Origin: Paragyromitra xinjiangensis
Lineage: Eukaryota > Ascomycota > Pezizomycetes > Pezizales > Discinaceae
Length of the DNA: 64,000 nucleotides
Direction: 5' to 3'
Assembly (NCBI GenBank): GCA_038503065.1
Contig: JBCAMK010000005.1
Span: 2,232,001-2,296,000 of the forward strand
The translations under genes and the position numbers were made by a program. The notes beneath the pieces were generated by a model. The model made no database searches and was not told the DNA's origin. It was given only the letters and a program-made list of their open reading frames with translations. Of this stretch, positions 33,062 through 43,885 are shown in pieces; the stretch's first letter is position 1, and each line of letters starts with the position of its first letter.

Positions 33062-33685
33062 ATGGAATTAAACCATGGCCAAAAAACAGTCACGGAGAAC
33101 ATAAATCGCTTACTTGACACCCAACTCCCCTTCAGAGACTTCCAAAGCGAGCTCAGCACCTTCTTCGTCCACTGGGAATACGCTTCTTCTCAAGAAGCCA
33201 AACACCCCCAGGACCCAAAGCCACTCACCAGGTTCATCTATGAGACACTCTGCACACGGATAGATACAGCCATATCTCAACGAGAACACACGGTGCATGA
33301 ACTAGCCATGGCACGAACCACTAGAACGTCTCTCGGCATATTACGAGCAAACTCTACTTACATAACGAAAAAAGCACTAACGGAAGCGCTAGGTGGTAGG
33401 GATATATTTGAAAACTACATGGACGGGGAAGTGCTGGCCGAGATTTCTAGGCTGAGATACAGAGCGCAGTGGGAAAAGGCTGTACTGCAGCATCGGCTCT
33501 GGATGGTTAAGTCAAAGATGGAGGGACTGCATAAAGAGGTCCAGAAGATTGGAAATCTGTTAATGAAAGTGCTGACCCAGGAGGGGCAGTGGAAGTGTGA
33601 GTGTGCGGATCTGCTTTTTATAGAGCAGGGGAATCGAGAGACGGTGATCGGGTGGTTGAAGAATCAACCGGAGGTTGGTAGCTAA
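33062..33685 (+). CDS. Coiled-coil protein, local family copy 2
   Basis: Single exon, ATG at 33062, stop TAA at 33683-33685, 207 aa. An upstream in-frame TTG at 32963 is not a credible start. The N terminus (MELNHGQKTVTENINRLLD, then FQSELSTFFVHW) aligns with copy 3 (IDRKIERLLN, then IHDIECFFEF). The centre has SQREHTVHELAMARTTRTSL followed by GILR, YITKKALTEALGG, and the end NRETVIGWLKNQ aligns with copy 1 NREVVVGWL. Long amphipathic helices make coiled-coil assembly likely. No known domain was recognised. Confidence 0.65.
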   Translation: MELNHGQKTVTENINRLLDTQLPFRDFQSELSTFFVHWEYASSQEAKHPQDPKPLTRFIYETLCTRIDTAISQREHTVHELAMARTTRTSLGILRANSTYITKKALTEALGGRDIFENYMDGEVLAEISRLRYRAQWEKAVLQHRLWMVKSKMEGLHKEVQKIGNLLMKVLTQEGQWKCECADLLFIEQGNRETVIGWLKNQPEVGS

Positions 33686-34219
33686 GAGAGTTGTGGGAGG
33701 GGGTTGCAAATTTTTGTCCCGATCCGTGTGACAGTTTATAAAGATGTTATAGTAATCCCTTGTTTAGTAGTGGCCTTGGGTAGTGAGGGTTTTGAAACCG
33801 ATTTTTTTGACGACCCAGCTACTTTGGGTATATAGTAATAATTTTGGTATATTTCACCCACTAAACTAACCGATAAATCTCAATAAATATACGCAATATA
33901 ATTTTATTAACTCCAAAGTCAGCTTCTGGGTCACAGAATATCACTCGTAAACTCTCCCCCCCCCCCCCAAAATCCTAATGGAGATATTCTAGACCCTTCA
34001 AAAGAAAACGCAAACAGTAAATCACTCACTTCTCACTATTTTTAGAGTATAACGCAGACCCAGAAAGTTCATCCATCAACGCCGTAAATTTCCCCCGCCA
34101 GTACATAGAAAATATAAAATTATATGAAATTAGGGACAGAGTGGGTGTGTTGAGACTATCCCTATCAGCGGCGAAAACTACCCAAAAGCTTTTCCCAGTA
34201 CTAAGGTTCTCCAGAATTT
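33686..34219. other. Intergenic region between convergent genes, nothing seen
   Basis: 3' flanks of coiled-coil copies 2 (+) and 3 (-). Contains a C11-12 homopolymer run around 33957-33968. Confidence 0.5.
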
Positions 34220-34870
34220 TCACAGAATAACCCCCCTAGCTTTATGTCCCATTAGTTGCCACCGAATCACCATTTTCCGATTCTTTCGCTCCATCGTAAA
34301 CAAATCCTTAGAACTACATTCATCATATACCTGACCGTTCACCATGGCCATCACGAGGGTCCCAAGTTCATGATTACTGTATCCCAGTTCCTCAATCTTT
34401 ATAGTCGCCTTCTCCTTCTTCCGCAGCCATAGCTGCATGTTATTCCCTGCTGAGGCCCTTTGGTTAGTAATTTCGGCTAACAACCACTCGTTTGCTAGAT
34501 AATTGTATTTCGCGTCGCCAAGCTCCCTCTTTAATTTTTTTGCGCAAAAATTACCGGCTGCGCCTAAACGTAAAGCCTCCAGAGATTTCATAGTGTCTTC
34601 TGCAGCGGCAAGCCCACGTATTGTATCTTCCCTCCTGGCTGATGTTTTCTCTATCTGAGCGACCAAAAGACTTTTAGCATAGTCAAGATGTTTACTGCTG
34701 TGCTTCGTTTCATTCTCCCTAGCTAGGAGTTTCCCACAGAACTCGAAAAAGCATTCGATGTCGTGAATGTATTGGCTGGAGCTGCTGTTGACATTTAGTA
34801 GCCGTTCGATTTTCCGGTCGATGGTTGCTGCACTCCCTGGATGCGGGGTAGGTGGACCTTGGTTTTCCAT
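34220..34870 (-). CDS. Coiled-coil protein, local family copy 3
   Basis: Single exon. The chosen ATG at 34870 gives MENQGPPTPHPGSAATIDRK and 216 aa, matching the start type of copies 1 and 2. An upstream ATG at 34939 would add 23 basic-hydrophobic residues (MPPLFLPFSKFKRKYIVRI). Shared features are IERLLN, IECFFEF, ARREDTIRGLAAAEDTMKSL followed by EALR, KKLKRELGD, LLAEITNQRAS and the end ERKNRKMVIRWQ. It is convergent with copy 2, 534 bp away, which suggests an old inverted duplication. Function unknown. Confidence 0.65.
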   Translation of the reverse strand: MENQGPPTPHPGSAATIDRKIERLLNVNSSSSQYIHDIECFFEFCGKLLARENETKHSSKHLDYAKSLLVAQIEKTSARREDTIRGLAAAEDTMKSLEALRLGAAGNFCAKKLKRELGDAKYNYLANEWLLAEITNQRASAGNNMQLWLRKKEKATIKIEELGYSNHELGTLVMAMVNGQVYDECSSKDLFTMERKNRKMVIRWQLMGHKARGVIL

Positions 34871-35617
34871 AGGGAGCGAGGGTATGCGCACGATGTACTT
34901 TCTCTTGAACTTAGAAAATGGTAGGAATAGTGGTGGCATGAGATTTCTTAAGCTTTAGGAACATCCGGATCGCAAATATTATTTGTAGAGACTGACTTGA
35001 AAATCTACTTTCTATGGAGTGGCTTTCTAGAGTTTTTGATACTGTTGATTCAGTCTAGTATACATAGATCTATAGAATGACATCGCAAACGATTCTATTA
35101 AGCTAGAAACACGGACGGGCAAACAACCCAATTAGAAATATTAACCTTTTTGCAAAACCGGAAAAATACTAAATTAAAGCATTCTAGAACATGCCCAGTA
35201 GCATAGCCGAAGCCATCCGACGCACATACACAAAACGGGAATTAAATACAAATAATGAATATTTATATCTATATCTCCAATGAAAGTTTGTATTACAGTA
35301 TTTAAGCCTATCACTACCGCTAACATTCGTACATCGTAGTATATATTGGCCCAGCTAGGTATAGATTACCGGGTCCCACTGAGGAGATGAAAAAGACGTG
35401 CGTGCAGCCGTGAGGGAGGATTTCATATCACGCTTGCAGATGTGTACACACAGACCTTCTTATATTATATCTTTTGTACCCAATAGTCTCGGTACTTAAC
35501 GAGCGATCTATCCATATTATGCGCTCCAGCCTTAAATGATTGGCGCCTAGATCCGTGATATGAGGCCCTACAGCAATACTAATATAATTAATGTAAACCT
35601 AGAATACTATTTATATC
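34871..35617. other. Intergenic region up to the retroelement
   Basis: AT-rich flank; no gene seen. The last 5 bases before the element, TATAA at 35618-35622, are its target-site duplication. Confidence 0.5.
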
Positions 35618-35622
35618 TATAA

Positions 35623-35758
35623 TGTAGGACGGTCTATGATAGATAATAGTGATGATGATTCTATTAGGAGCCCCGCTCCGAGTGGTTCTACTTATACTAA
35701 CGTCTCTAGCTAATGCTGACTAAGAGGTCCCTTAGTGGGAGGCTAACAGCGCCCTGCA
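35623..35758 (-). repeat. Long terminal repeat (3' LTR of the minus-strand element)
   Basis: 136 bp, TG...CA ends, same base for base as 42153-42288. Confidence 0.95.
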
Positions 35759-35772
35759 TCATCCCCCCTTTT
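35759..35772 (-). other. Polypurine tract of the retroelement
   Basis: On the minus strand AAAAGGGGGGATGA lies directly before the 3' LTR, where plus-strand priming by RNase H-resistant purines is expected. Confidence 0.8.
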
Positions 35773-35862
35773 AAAAGAATTTTCTAACTACATGTACATA
35801 TACATGATCTTCTAGCTGTTTGTTTCTATTACCTAACCGTCCCGTTTAACCTCTTATTCCAC

Positions 35863-38800
35863 TCATCCTGGCTCCCATTTAGATGTCTTCTTTCTCTTTC
35901 TTGTTGATCTTCTTCTTTCTTTTTCTTGTAAGCTTTTCTGATTTTCTTGCTTATCAGTTCGATTTTTATTTCCTTTTTTCTTCTTCTTCTTCTTCCATTC
36001 TGGTGGTTGAAGGCCTCTTATCACGTGGTATGCCTCCACTATTTCTTTCGCACCCTCCAATTCTTTCAATGACAACCACTCGTCTTCCGCCTCGCTGTAG
36101 TTCACGTAGCGAACTCGGTATTTGCTATTTTTCATGTTCAGCCACTTCCTACGTGTTCTACCACTTTTTCTACTTCGTAGATTCCTTCTTCTTGACCTCT
36201 CACCCTTCGTAGAGTTGTGCAAGACTCCCTCTATTTCCGCCTGTATTATCTTCTTTAAGATAACTGACGTTTTGGCTCTTTGATATGTCCAATCCTCTTG
36301 GAATATCCAATCGTGCAGCGTTATCATTCACCATTTTTGTAATAGTGAATGGTCCTGCATATAGGTGTCTCAGTTTCGTTGATTCATCTGAAACGTTTGC
36401 ATAGGTATGAGGAAGTCTTTTCGTGCTGAGAAAGACTGAGTCTCCAGCTCTTACAGTCGTTGGTCTTCTTTTTTCATTTGCTGACGCTGTTTGCTGGTCT
36501 TGGGCGTTCTGTAGTGAAATTCTACTGGTCTGCAGAATTGCTTTTAGACGTTGGCCGAATTCGTCTCCATGGAGTCCTCTTGCTGACATTGTTTCTGTTG
36601 CTTTTACGGATGCCACTGTGTCTAGTGGGAGTGTTGGCGTATATCCTATATCAGCGTAGAACGGTGTCTCTCCAATTGCTTTATGCTTAGATGCATTGTA
36701 CGAAAATTCGGCTAGGGGCAAGATGTCGTCCCAGCTATCTGCAAATTGCGTCGCAAAGGCCTTGAGGTACGTGCTGACGATTTGATTCACCTTTTCAGTA
36801 GCTCCATCTGTCTGTGGGTGGAATGGTGTACTTGGTGATAGTTCCGTCTTTAGTCTGTTCATGAATGCGCTTTCCGTAACTCGTAGAGAAATCTCTGGTC
36901 CCTATCTGAAACTATTCTCTTCGGCATTCCATGTAGTCTGAAGTGATTCTCGATGAACATAGGTGCAAATTCTTCTGCTGTTGTGGCTTCTCTCATTGCG
37001 AAGAAATGAGCTCGACGGGTGGTGTGGTCGATTATTGAGCAGATCGTATCGTTTCCTCTTCTTGATTCTGGTAACTTGACGATAAAGTCAATTCCTATTC
37101 GTTCCCATCTTTCATTTGGGATTGCCAGCGCATCAGCAGTCCCATTGGTCTTTTGTTCGAAGCTTTGACTCTTGGCAGGTGTCGCAGCCTTTTGACGTAC
37201 GATTTGATAGATGCTCGCATGCGAGGCCAATAGAACCTTTGTCGTAATGTGCTGTAGGTTCGATCTACTCCGAAATGACCTCCTGTCAGTGAATCGTGGG
37301 CCTCTCTGAAGAGTGCTACCCTCACACTCTCGCCTCGGGGGATACAAAGTGTCCTTCCTTCTTCCTTCCCTCTTCCCTCTTCATCCTTTTCATCTAATCT
37401 ATACAATAATCCATCTTCCAACCTATATCTGTCTGCTGCCTGTATCCATCTCCTTGCCTCTCTCGCTATCTCCCCACCTTGTTCCAGCACTTCTTCCGGC
37501 TTCATGCCTTTCCTTTCCTTCTCCCTTGCTACCTCCCTTGCCATTAGCCGCCTGATCTCAATCTGATCCTTCGCTTTTGTCCTTAATATACATGCTTGCT
37601 TAATTAATCTAAATGTTTCGTCCTTTTCATACCCTGTTCTCACCCCTTGCACCCAGTCTGCTCCGCTTTCAACGGACATTTCAGTTATCCTCCATTCTGC
37701 CACATCTTCCAGCTCTTCTGTTGTTTTCTTTTTCTTTTTCTTCTTCTCCATTCTTTTCTGTGTCTGATCCAGTTCCTCTTATATAGTCAGGCCGTCTTGA
37801 CAATGCGTCTCGCACTGTGTTACGGGCTCCCGCCAATATTTAATTTTAAAATCGTAGCATTGTAGGACTTCAAGGTACGTGATTTGTCTTGTTGATAGAG
37901 TGCTCTGTGACAGTATACGTTGTAGAGCGGCGTGGTCCGTATATACCGTGAAGGGTGTCTTATGGAGGTAGAATCTCCATTGTAGTATTGCTTCTCGTAT
38001 CGCCAGTAGTTCTCTGTCATATGTGGGGTATCTAGTTTCTGCTCCTGTCAACTTCCTGCTCCAATAAGCTAGAACTCTCTCTTCTGGTTCTGCCCCTTCA
38101 CTATATTGTCTTTGAATCAGTACTGCACCTAGTGCCTCTTTTGAAGCGTCGCTTCTTATTATCCAGTCGCCATTTTCCGCAGGAAGGGCTAGGACTGGTG
38201 AGGATGCCAGTCTTTGTTTGAGTGCTATGAAGGCCTTCCCACAATCCTTTGTCCATACACTGTCGAAGTGTTTTCGTTTAACTTGACAGATGCTGTATAG
38301 TGGTAGGGCTAGGTGTGCGTATTTTTCGATGAATTTTCTATAGTATCCCGTTAATCCTAAGAACCCCAATACTTCCTTGCCACATTCTGGCCTAGGCCAG
38401 TCTAATACAGCTTTGATTTTTTGCTCTGCTGTATGAACACCCTCTTCATCAACCCAATATCCCACGAATTCAACAGCTTCTTGGTTGAATATGCATTTTG
38501 ACGGCTTCAAGATAAGCTCTTCCTCTCGAAGTAGCTGTAGGATGCTGCGTACGTGCTCTTCATGTTCTGCTTCTGACTTACTGAATATTAGTATATCATC
38601 TAGGTAAACTACCACATATTTCTTCATGGCTGGGTTCTTGTTGAAGATACGTGTCATCATTCTCATGAATACGCTAGGTCCATTGGTTAACCCGAAAGGT
38701 AATACTTTCCACTCGTATAGTCCGAATTTCGTTGCAAACGCTGTTTTATGTTGATCCTCGGGCGTGATTTCCATTTGGTGGTAACCATCGGCCAAATCCA

Positions 38801-39980
38801 GTTTGGAGAACCTTCTGGCACCCTGTAGTTTATCCATTAAATCCTCTATTGACGGAATGGGAAACCTATCTTTACGCGTAATAGCGTTTAATGGTCGGTA
38901 ATCTATACACATTCGTACTCCTCCATCCTTTTTTGAAACAAAGAGTACAGGTGCTCCGTATTCGGAATCAGACGGGACTATCCACCCTCTTTGAAGGGCT
39001 GTTTTTACCTGATCTTCCAGCTCGGTTTCTTCCGCTTTGCTGAGTCTGTATGGACTTCTGTATGGTGCTTTGTGTCCTTCCTCTAAGACTATGCGAAATT
39101 TCTCCCTTGTTGGCGGGGGTTTTTGTCCTTGCCTTGGTGTGAATACGTCCGCGAATTCCTCTAGGAATCCCATGTTGCCTCTTTCCGAGTTTTCCGTTAT
39201 CCCTTGGACTTTGATGTTCATGAGTTGTTCTTCTGTCTCTTCTGCTTCCCATTCTCCTTCGGCCGATGAAGCATCTCCTTCTAGTATCCGGACGTAAAGG
39301 ACGAATGAGTTTTTGAACTTCCTCATTAGTTTTCTTCGTACTGATCTCTTGTGTGTCGTGATGTGTTTCTTCGGTATCTTGTTCCCGTCGGGGCTTACTT
39401 CAGTATTGTTTAGATCCTGTGTCTCAGTAAGCAAATCTTCCATCCAACACAAATCCACCTGTTCTAGAGCCGCTTGTTCTTTTATCTTCTCTCTTTCTCT
39501 TCGCCTTGGTGTTATACCAGGTCTTAGCCCTATTAGGCGGTGTGGGGGTTTGCCTTCACTCATGGCATCTGCCGAGTCCCAAATGTTCATTGTGTTTTGA
39601 ACGTGGTCTATTGTGTGTCGGAGGTTAATATCTCGAACCCATCTTTTACCTAGAACCACGTCGTATGTGTCAATATCGAACACTGTGAACCATTCAGTGT
39701 ATGTATACCCCGATAGTCCAATGTTGACTTCTAGCTTTGCTCTCTGTCGTCTTTCCTTCGGGGGTGGATCAGTCTGGGACCTTGCTGTCCTCACTGTCAT
39801 CCATCCTTCGTTTTTTGTCTCGACGCGGGCCCCTTTTTCTTCAAGTTTCTTCAGATACTTCCTTGACACAAAGTTTTCTGAAGCTCCGTCGTCTTTTAAT
39901 ATATAGGCATTCATGCTCCACTGCCTGTGTCTCTGAGCCACTGCCCTTCTTCTCCATGTTGTCCCTTCTTCTTGGGTCAC
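35863..39980 (-). pseudogene. Retroelement pol: protease, RT, RNase H, integrase, chromodomain (frameshifted)
   Basis: The first long frame, 39980-37779 (733 codons), carries a protease-like DDGASENFVS, reverse transcriptase motifs (YRPLNAITRKDRFPIP, SKLDLADGYHQMEI, FGLTNGPSVF, VVYLDDILIFSKS) and RNase H (RSDASKEALGAVLIQRQ). The integrase follows in broken frames. The H2C2 zinc region (HDSLTGGHFGVDRTY) is at 37751-37095. The catalytic core starts in another frame (ERIGIDFIVKLPESRRGNDT, IVSDRDQRF) at 37347-36859. The part with FHPQTDGATEKVNQ is in a third stretch at 36862-36200. The chromodomain (YRVRYVNYSEAEDEWLSL, KEIVEAYH) is at 36327-35863, ending in a basic Lys-rich tail. The Cys pair of the zinc finger is only readable after a frame change near 37180, and another change lies near 36875. 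Confidence 0.9.
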
Positions 39981-40192
39981 ACTTTCATCCAGATGGTAAT
40001 TTCTTTTTGCTGCTTTTGACGATGACGAGACCTGTATCTTTCCTTCAAAGCGTAGTAGATCTATCCCTGCCTTATGTACAGTGTCTAGGTTCTTAAGGCA
40101 CAGTCTTCGAATTTTCTTTTCTTTTGTCTCTTGTTTTTCTCGTTTCCATCGTTTTCTATGGGGGACCGTCGTCGCAGCTTCGACGGTCCCTT

Positions 40193-42024
40193 CTAGTTTT
40201 CCGAATCCAGCAATTCCACCTCTCCCACCTTTGCACTTACAGCTTTCCCTTTTCCTTTGAATCCTCCACCGCTACCTCCTCCATACGCTTTCCCTTTTCC
40301 CCCATTCTCCTCTCTCCCTGGCCTTCCGTGCAATTCCCAACAGTCTCTCTGTATGTGACCTGGTTTGGCACAATGATAGCATTTTGGCCTTTTATCCCCT
40401 CCTTTTTTCATAGCTTTTTCAAGTAACACATTGAAGGTTGCTTCCATTCTAGAGGTCGCCTCCCAATCCATTGCCTCACTTCCTTTCATCGTGGTTGCGG
40501 ATGCATTCCCATTTCCTGACGGGTTGGTGGCGAGGGGGTAACCTGAGTTTGGAGGTAATGGGGTTCCGGTCGTCTGTAGGTTTCTATGATTCATGATAGT
40601 GTCTAATGTCTCCATGTAGGACATGACTTTATCTAAGGTGGGAACGTATGGGGGATTCTTATCTGCATTAGCGAGTCCCCATTTGGTGTACTCAGTATGG
40701 AGTTTGGACATTGGTCCGTCCATTTTGCCTTTACATGCCTCCGCTTCTGAGGCCCGTTGGAGCTTCAATCCGTACTTGCGTACTTGTGGTGCTTCTGCCG
40801 TAGCGTTGATTACTCTGTTTGCTTCGATTGTTTGTGCATCGGAGCCAATACGGAGTAGAGGGGGGGTTCCTTTGTTGCCATTCGTAGCCGTCTTAGCAAC
40901 GTTCGGAAGGTTTCATTGAATGTTCGGATTGATCCCGTTACTGTCAGATCTTCCAGTTGTTTTTGGAGGATTGGTATGGCGTCACCGCGTCTGCTTTACG
41001 AATTCGTCTTTGAAATTCTGCCAGTCGACCGTGTACGTAGGAGCACTCGTTGTGCCAGTGTTTGTTGTTAGGCCTATGGTGAGTGGCCAACGGAGATGAG
41101 CCCATTCTGCTGCTGGGCCTTTCAAGTAGTCGATTGCACAAGCTAAAATCTTTCGGTAGTGTACTGTGGTGTAGGTCTCGTGTGCACGTTGAATGAAGAC
41201 CCTCTCCGCTGCCTCTATCCATGCGTATCTTCTGCATTAGCTTTTCGCCATGGTATTCCGATAGGCTTCCTGGTTTAACTGTAAAGATGCCAAGTCGAGA
41301 CTTTGTGTTTGTGTTAATCGTGCTCCCATGCCTTCAGAAAGCATACTTTGAAAGCCTTCGTTTGCTGCTTTGTACCCGACATTTGCTTCTGTAAGGGTTT
41401 TTAACTCGTTTTGCCAATCCGCTATCTGTTTTGATATATTAGCCGAGTCCCATTGTCGCTTTAAGGTTGATAACCTCTTGTTCGAGCGCTATGAGCTTTC
41501 TTTCATCTGCTCGATTTGCTGGTTTACCATCTGTGTCGTTGAATTCAGTTTCAACTGCAGGTTATCTAATTCCTCGTTTAGCTTGTGAGGCCTTCTGCCT
41601 CTCTCTTTATCGCCTCTGCCGCTGCTACCGCCTCCGCTTTCATCTGGTTTATCTCTGTTTCCGCTGCTGCTTTTAATCCTGCTAGCTCTGCCTCTGCCTT
41701 CGTAGTGAGGTCCTGCATGATGGAATTTGACTGTTTCTCGACTTCTGCATTTCCGTGTTTTTTCAGGGCTGCAATCTCGTTGATCTGGTCTGAGATTGTC
41801 TGTCTGTGAGCGTATTGGACCTCCTGGCTGTAATCCCTCACAGCTTCCATGAATGCACTGGTCTGTGGATCTAGGTTACGAGGTCCTGCTGCTATGATGT
41901 CTTCCCTGAGTTTCTGGAATGTCTCATCACGGGCATTGTACGGTGTACTGTAATCAATACTCATCTCTGCTGGTATTTCTGCTGGGTTATCACCCATGGT
42001 TGCATCTTGGCTGCTACTTGCCAT
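40193..42024 (-). pseudogene. Retroelement gag with CCHC zinc knuckle (frameshifted)
   Basis: The N-terminal 148 codons (42024-41578, ATG) are an acidic, Ala/Glu-rich coiled-coil segment. Capsid-like sequence continues without its own ATG in other frames: WIEAAERVFIQRAHETY and YRKILACAIDYLKGPAAEW near 41220-41090, then PILQKQLEDLTVTGSI and NETFRTLLRRLR after a frame change near 40985. The nucleocapsid end (40768-40193) carries the CCHC knuckle CYHCAKPGHIQRDC and a Gly/Lys-rich tail. In-frame stops near 41500 and 40985 interrupt it. Confidence 0.85.
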
Positions 42025-42132
42025 GATGCCTTGAGGTTGGCTCGTTTGGATTTGTGGTGAGGAGGCAGAGATAAAGATGGGAATTGAGATAGATGAAAAA
42101 GGGGGGGTTTCTTTCTGGCTGGAGGTCTCGAT

Positions 42133-42152
42133 CGTTCACAAGTTGCTACCAA
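42133..42152 (-). other. Primer-binding site of the retroelement
   Basis: Directly inside the 5' LTR the minus strand reads TTGGTAGCAACTTGTGAACG. The TGG one base after the LTR is what pairs with the CCA end of a tRNA primer. The tRNA was not identified. Confidence 0.6.
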
Positions 42153-42288
42153 TGTAGGACGGTCTATGATAGATAATAGTGATGATGATTCTATTAGGAG
42201 CCCCGCTCCGAGTGGTTCTACTTATACTAACGTCTCTAGCTAATGCTGACTAAGAGGTCCCTTAGTGGGAGGCTAACAGCGCCCTGCA
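42153..42288 (-). repeat. Long terminal repeat (5' LTR of the minus-strand element)
   Basis: 136 bp, identical to 35623-35758; starts the element in its sense direction. Confidence 0.95.
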
Positions 42289-42293
42289 TATAA

Positions 42294-43885
42294 TCGCTCC
42301 AGACAGAACCATGGCTTCCGTATGGGTCATCCCCTTACCCACCCGGGACCTATGGGTACTGCAACGTTATCTATAGAAATGACTTTAGTGGGCGAATACC
42401 AAACTGTAGGGTTGTTTCAAAAGCGAGTGATTTCTTGTGTCGCCTTAGTTAACCCATCGACACTATTCAGGCGACAATCACAGTAACGTAAGCCACTATA
42501 CGTGCCCAGGTACCGAGACTGATCATAAGGTTTGTGGGGTTTATGCCACTAGTCAATTAACTAACTTAGTAGCCACTTTCAAACTCCAGGAGTCAATTCG
42601 AGTTGATATGGTGGGGTAACAAAAATAACCGACTTTTTGGGTGTCGCAACCAAAACACCATACCTCCTCACATTGAACCACCACCTAAATGCACAAAAAT
42701 TAAAAAGGCTCAAGCCATAGGGTAATATGGTCTAAGGAGACTGACCAATGAGAGACTTGTATATTGCTGTATTTGTCAGACCTTGGTGGAGGGAAATACC
42801 CTCAAGCCCTTTCTTAAAATTCACTATATCTTAATTTCCCAGATAAATCCTATTATAAAGATATTGGCCCAAGCTATCTTAAGCTAGCCTTTAATATTGT
42901 GTTGGGAATATTGGGGAGGAGATTGTTGGAAAAAAACGAATTCCACTACTTGCACTACTTTAGTAGGACACAAGATCCTTCTTTATGCTAGAAATATATT
43001 GTACACTTCATCTTAATTATATAACCATATCTGTGGTTGTGGTAAAGGGCTTAAGGAGGGGGATGCTAAAAAGTCGGTTATTTTTGCTACCCTACCATAC
43101 GAAACATAGCAAGAGTTATTATTTTCACCGTGTCAACCCATCCATCTCAGCACCGAAGGATATGCAGCAACCTAACATAGCATCTTTCTTTTGTCTAACT
43201 TCCCATCTACTCCATATCCCTTCGCCCAATAGCCCAAGGCGAACTAAGTACATGCCTCCAATCAGGTTGGGGTTTAACTATTCAAGAATGTAAAAAAAAT
43301 CCAAACACCAAATTCCACTTCATGCATAACCAGTGCAGAAAACGAAGGGGTATACATTAATGGCACAGAAATTAATACGATTCCCTATCCCTCGAGTTAC
43401 TCCATTCTCCTCATCCATCTCCCCGCCATCACCCGTCAAAATCAACCACCTAAACTGCACACCAACAGCAACCAGCTGAACAAGAAAAGAATAAAGTAGA
43501 AACGACTAAAAAAATGGTAGATATAGAGTAGAGACGCCACCCGCTATATGTCGATATAAAAGCAAAAAAAAACTCAATGCTCCAGCAAACCAAATCAAAA
43601 CATAAGGAAAAAATGCAAAGAAGCCCAAACTTAACTATTCTCCATTCCGCCAAAAAAGAAAAACAAAAAGCAAAAACCCAAACCCAGAAGTGCGTATAAA
43701 TTAAAAATAGAAAGAAACAAAGGAGAAAAGTTCAGTCGCCGTTGTGCTTTGCAAGACCCAAGGTTATAAAAGAAGTTGAAACTGACAACAAGATAAGTAC
43801 GCCTTCCTATGCCTTCCTATGCCTTTTACCAGACTTCGCGGGCTGCTCCACACTTTCTGCCTTCTCCCCACTAAAATGAATTTCC
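42294..43885. other. Intergenic region containing an inverted-repeat element
   Basis: Between the retroelement and the 3' end of the RhoGEF gene. Apart from the element at 42606-43101 and a doubled CTTCCTATGC string at ~43803-43823, no gene or structure is seen. Confidence 0.5.
42606..43101. mobile_element. Short terminal-inverted-repeat element (MITE-like)
   Basis: The left end (~42606-42640) and right end (~43063-43101) are inverted copies of about 35 bp with few mismatches; the perfect core is AAAAATAACCGACTTTTT on the left and its reverse complement on the right. About 420 bp of AT-rich, non-coding sequence lies between. The size and lack of ORF fit a MITE; the superfamily and target-site duplication are not clear. 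Confidence 0.65.

Larger units (their letters stand above)
35623..42288 (-). mobile_element. Ty3/gypsy LTR retrotransposon (chromovirus), full length with broken ORFs
   Basis: 6666 bp bounded by identical 136-bp LTRs (TGTAGGACGG...GCCCTGCA) and flanked by the direct repeat TATAA at 35618-35622 and 42289-42293. Read on the minus strand the order is LTR, primer-binding site, gag (zinc knuckle), protease, reverse transcriptase, RNase H, integrase, chromodomain, polypurine tract, LTR. This is the Ty3/gypsy order with the chromodomain that defines chromoviruses, which target heterochromatin histone marks. Gag and pol are split by several frameshifts and at least one in-frame stop, so this copy is unlikely to be autonomous, although the identical LTRs imply recent insertion. 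Confidence 0.95.
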
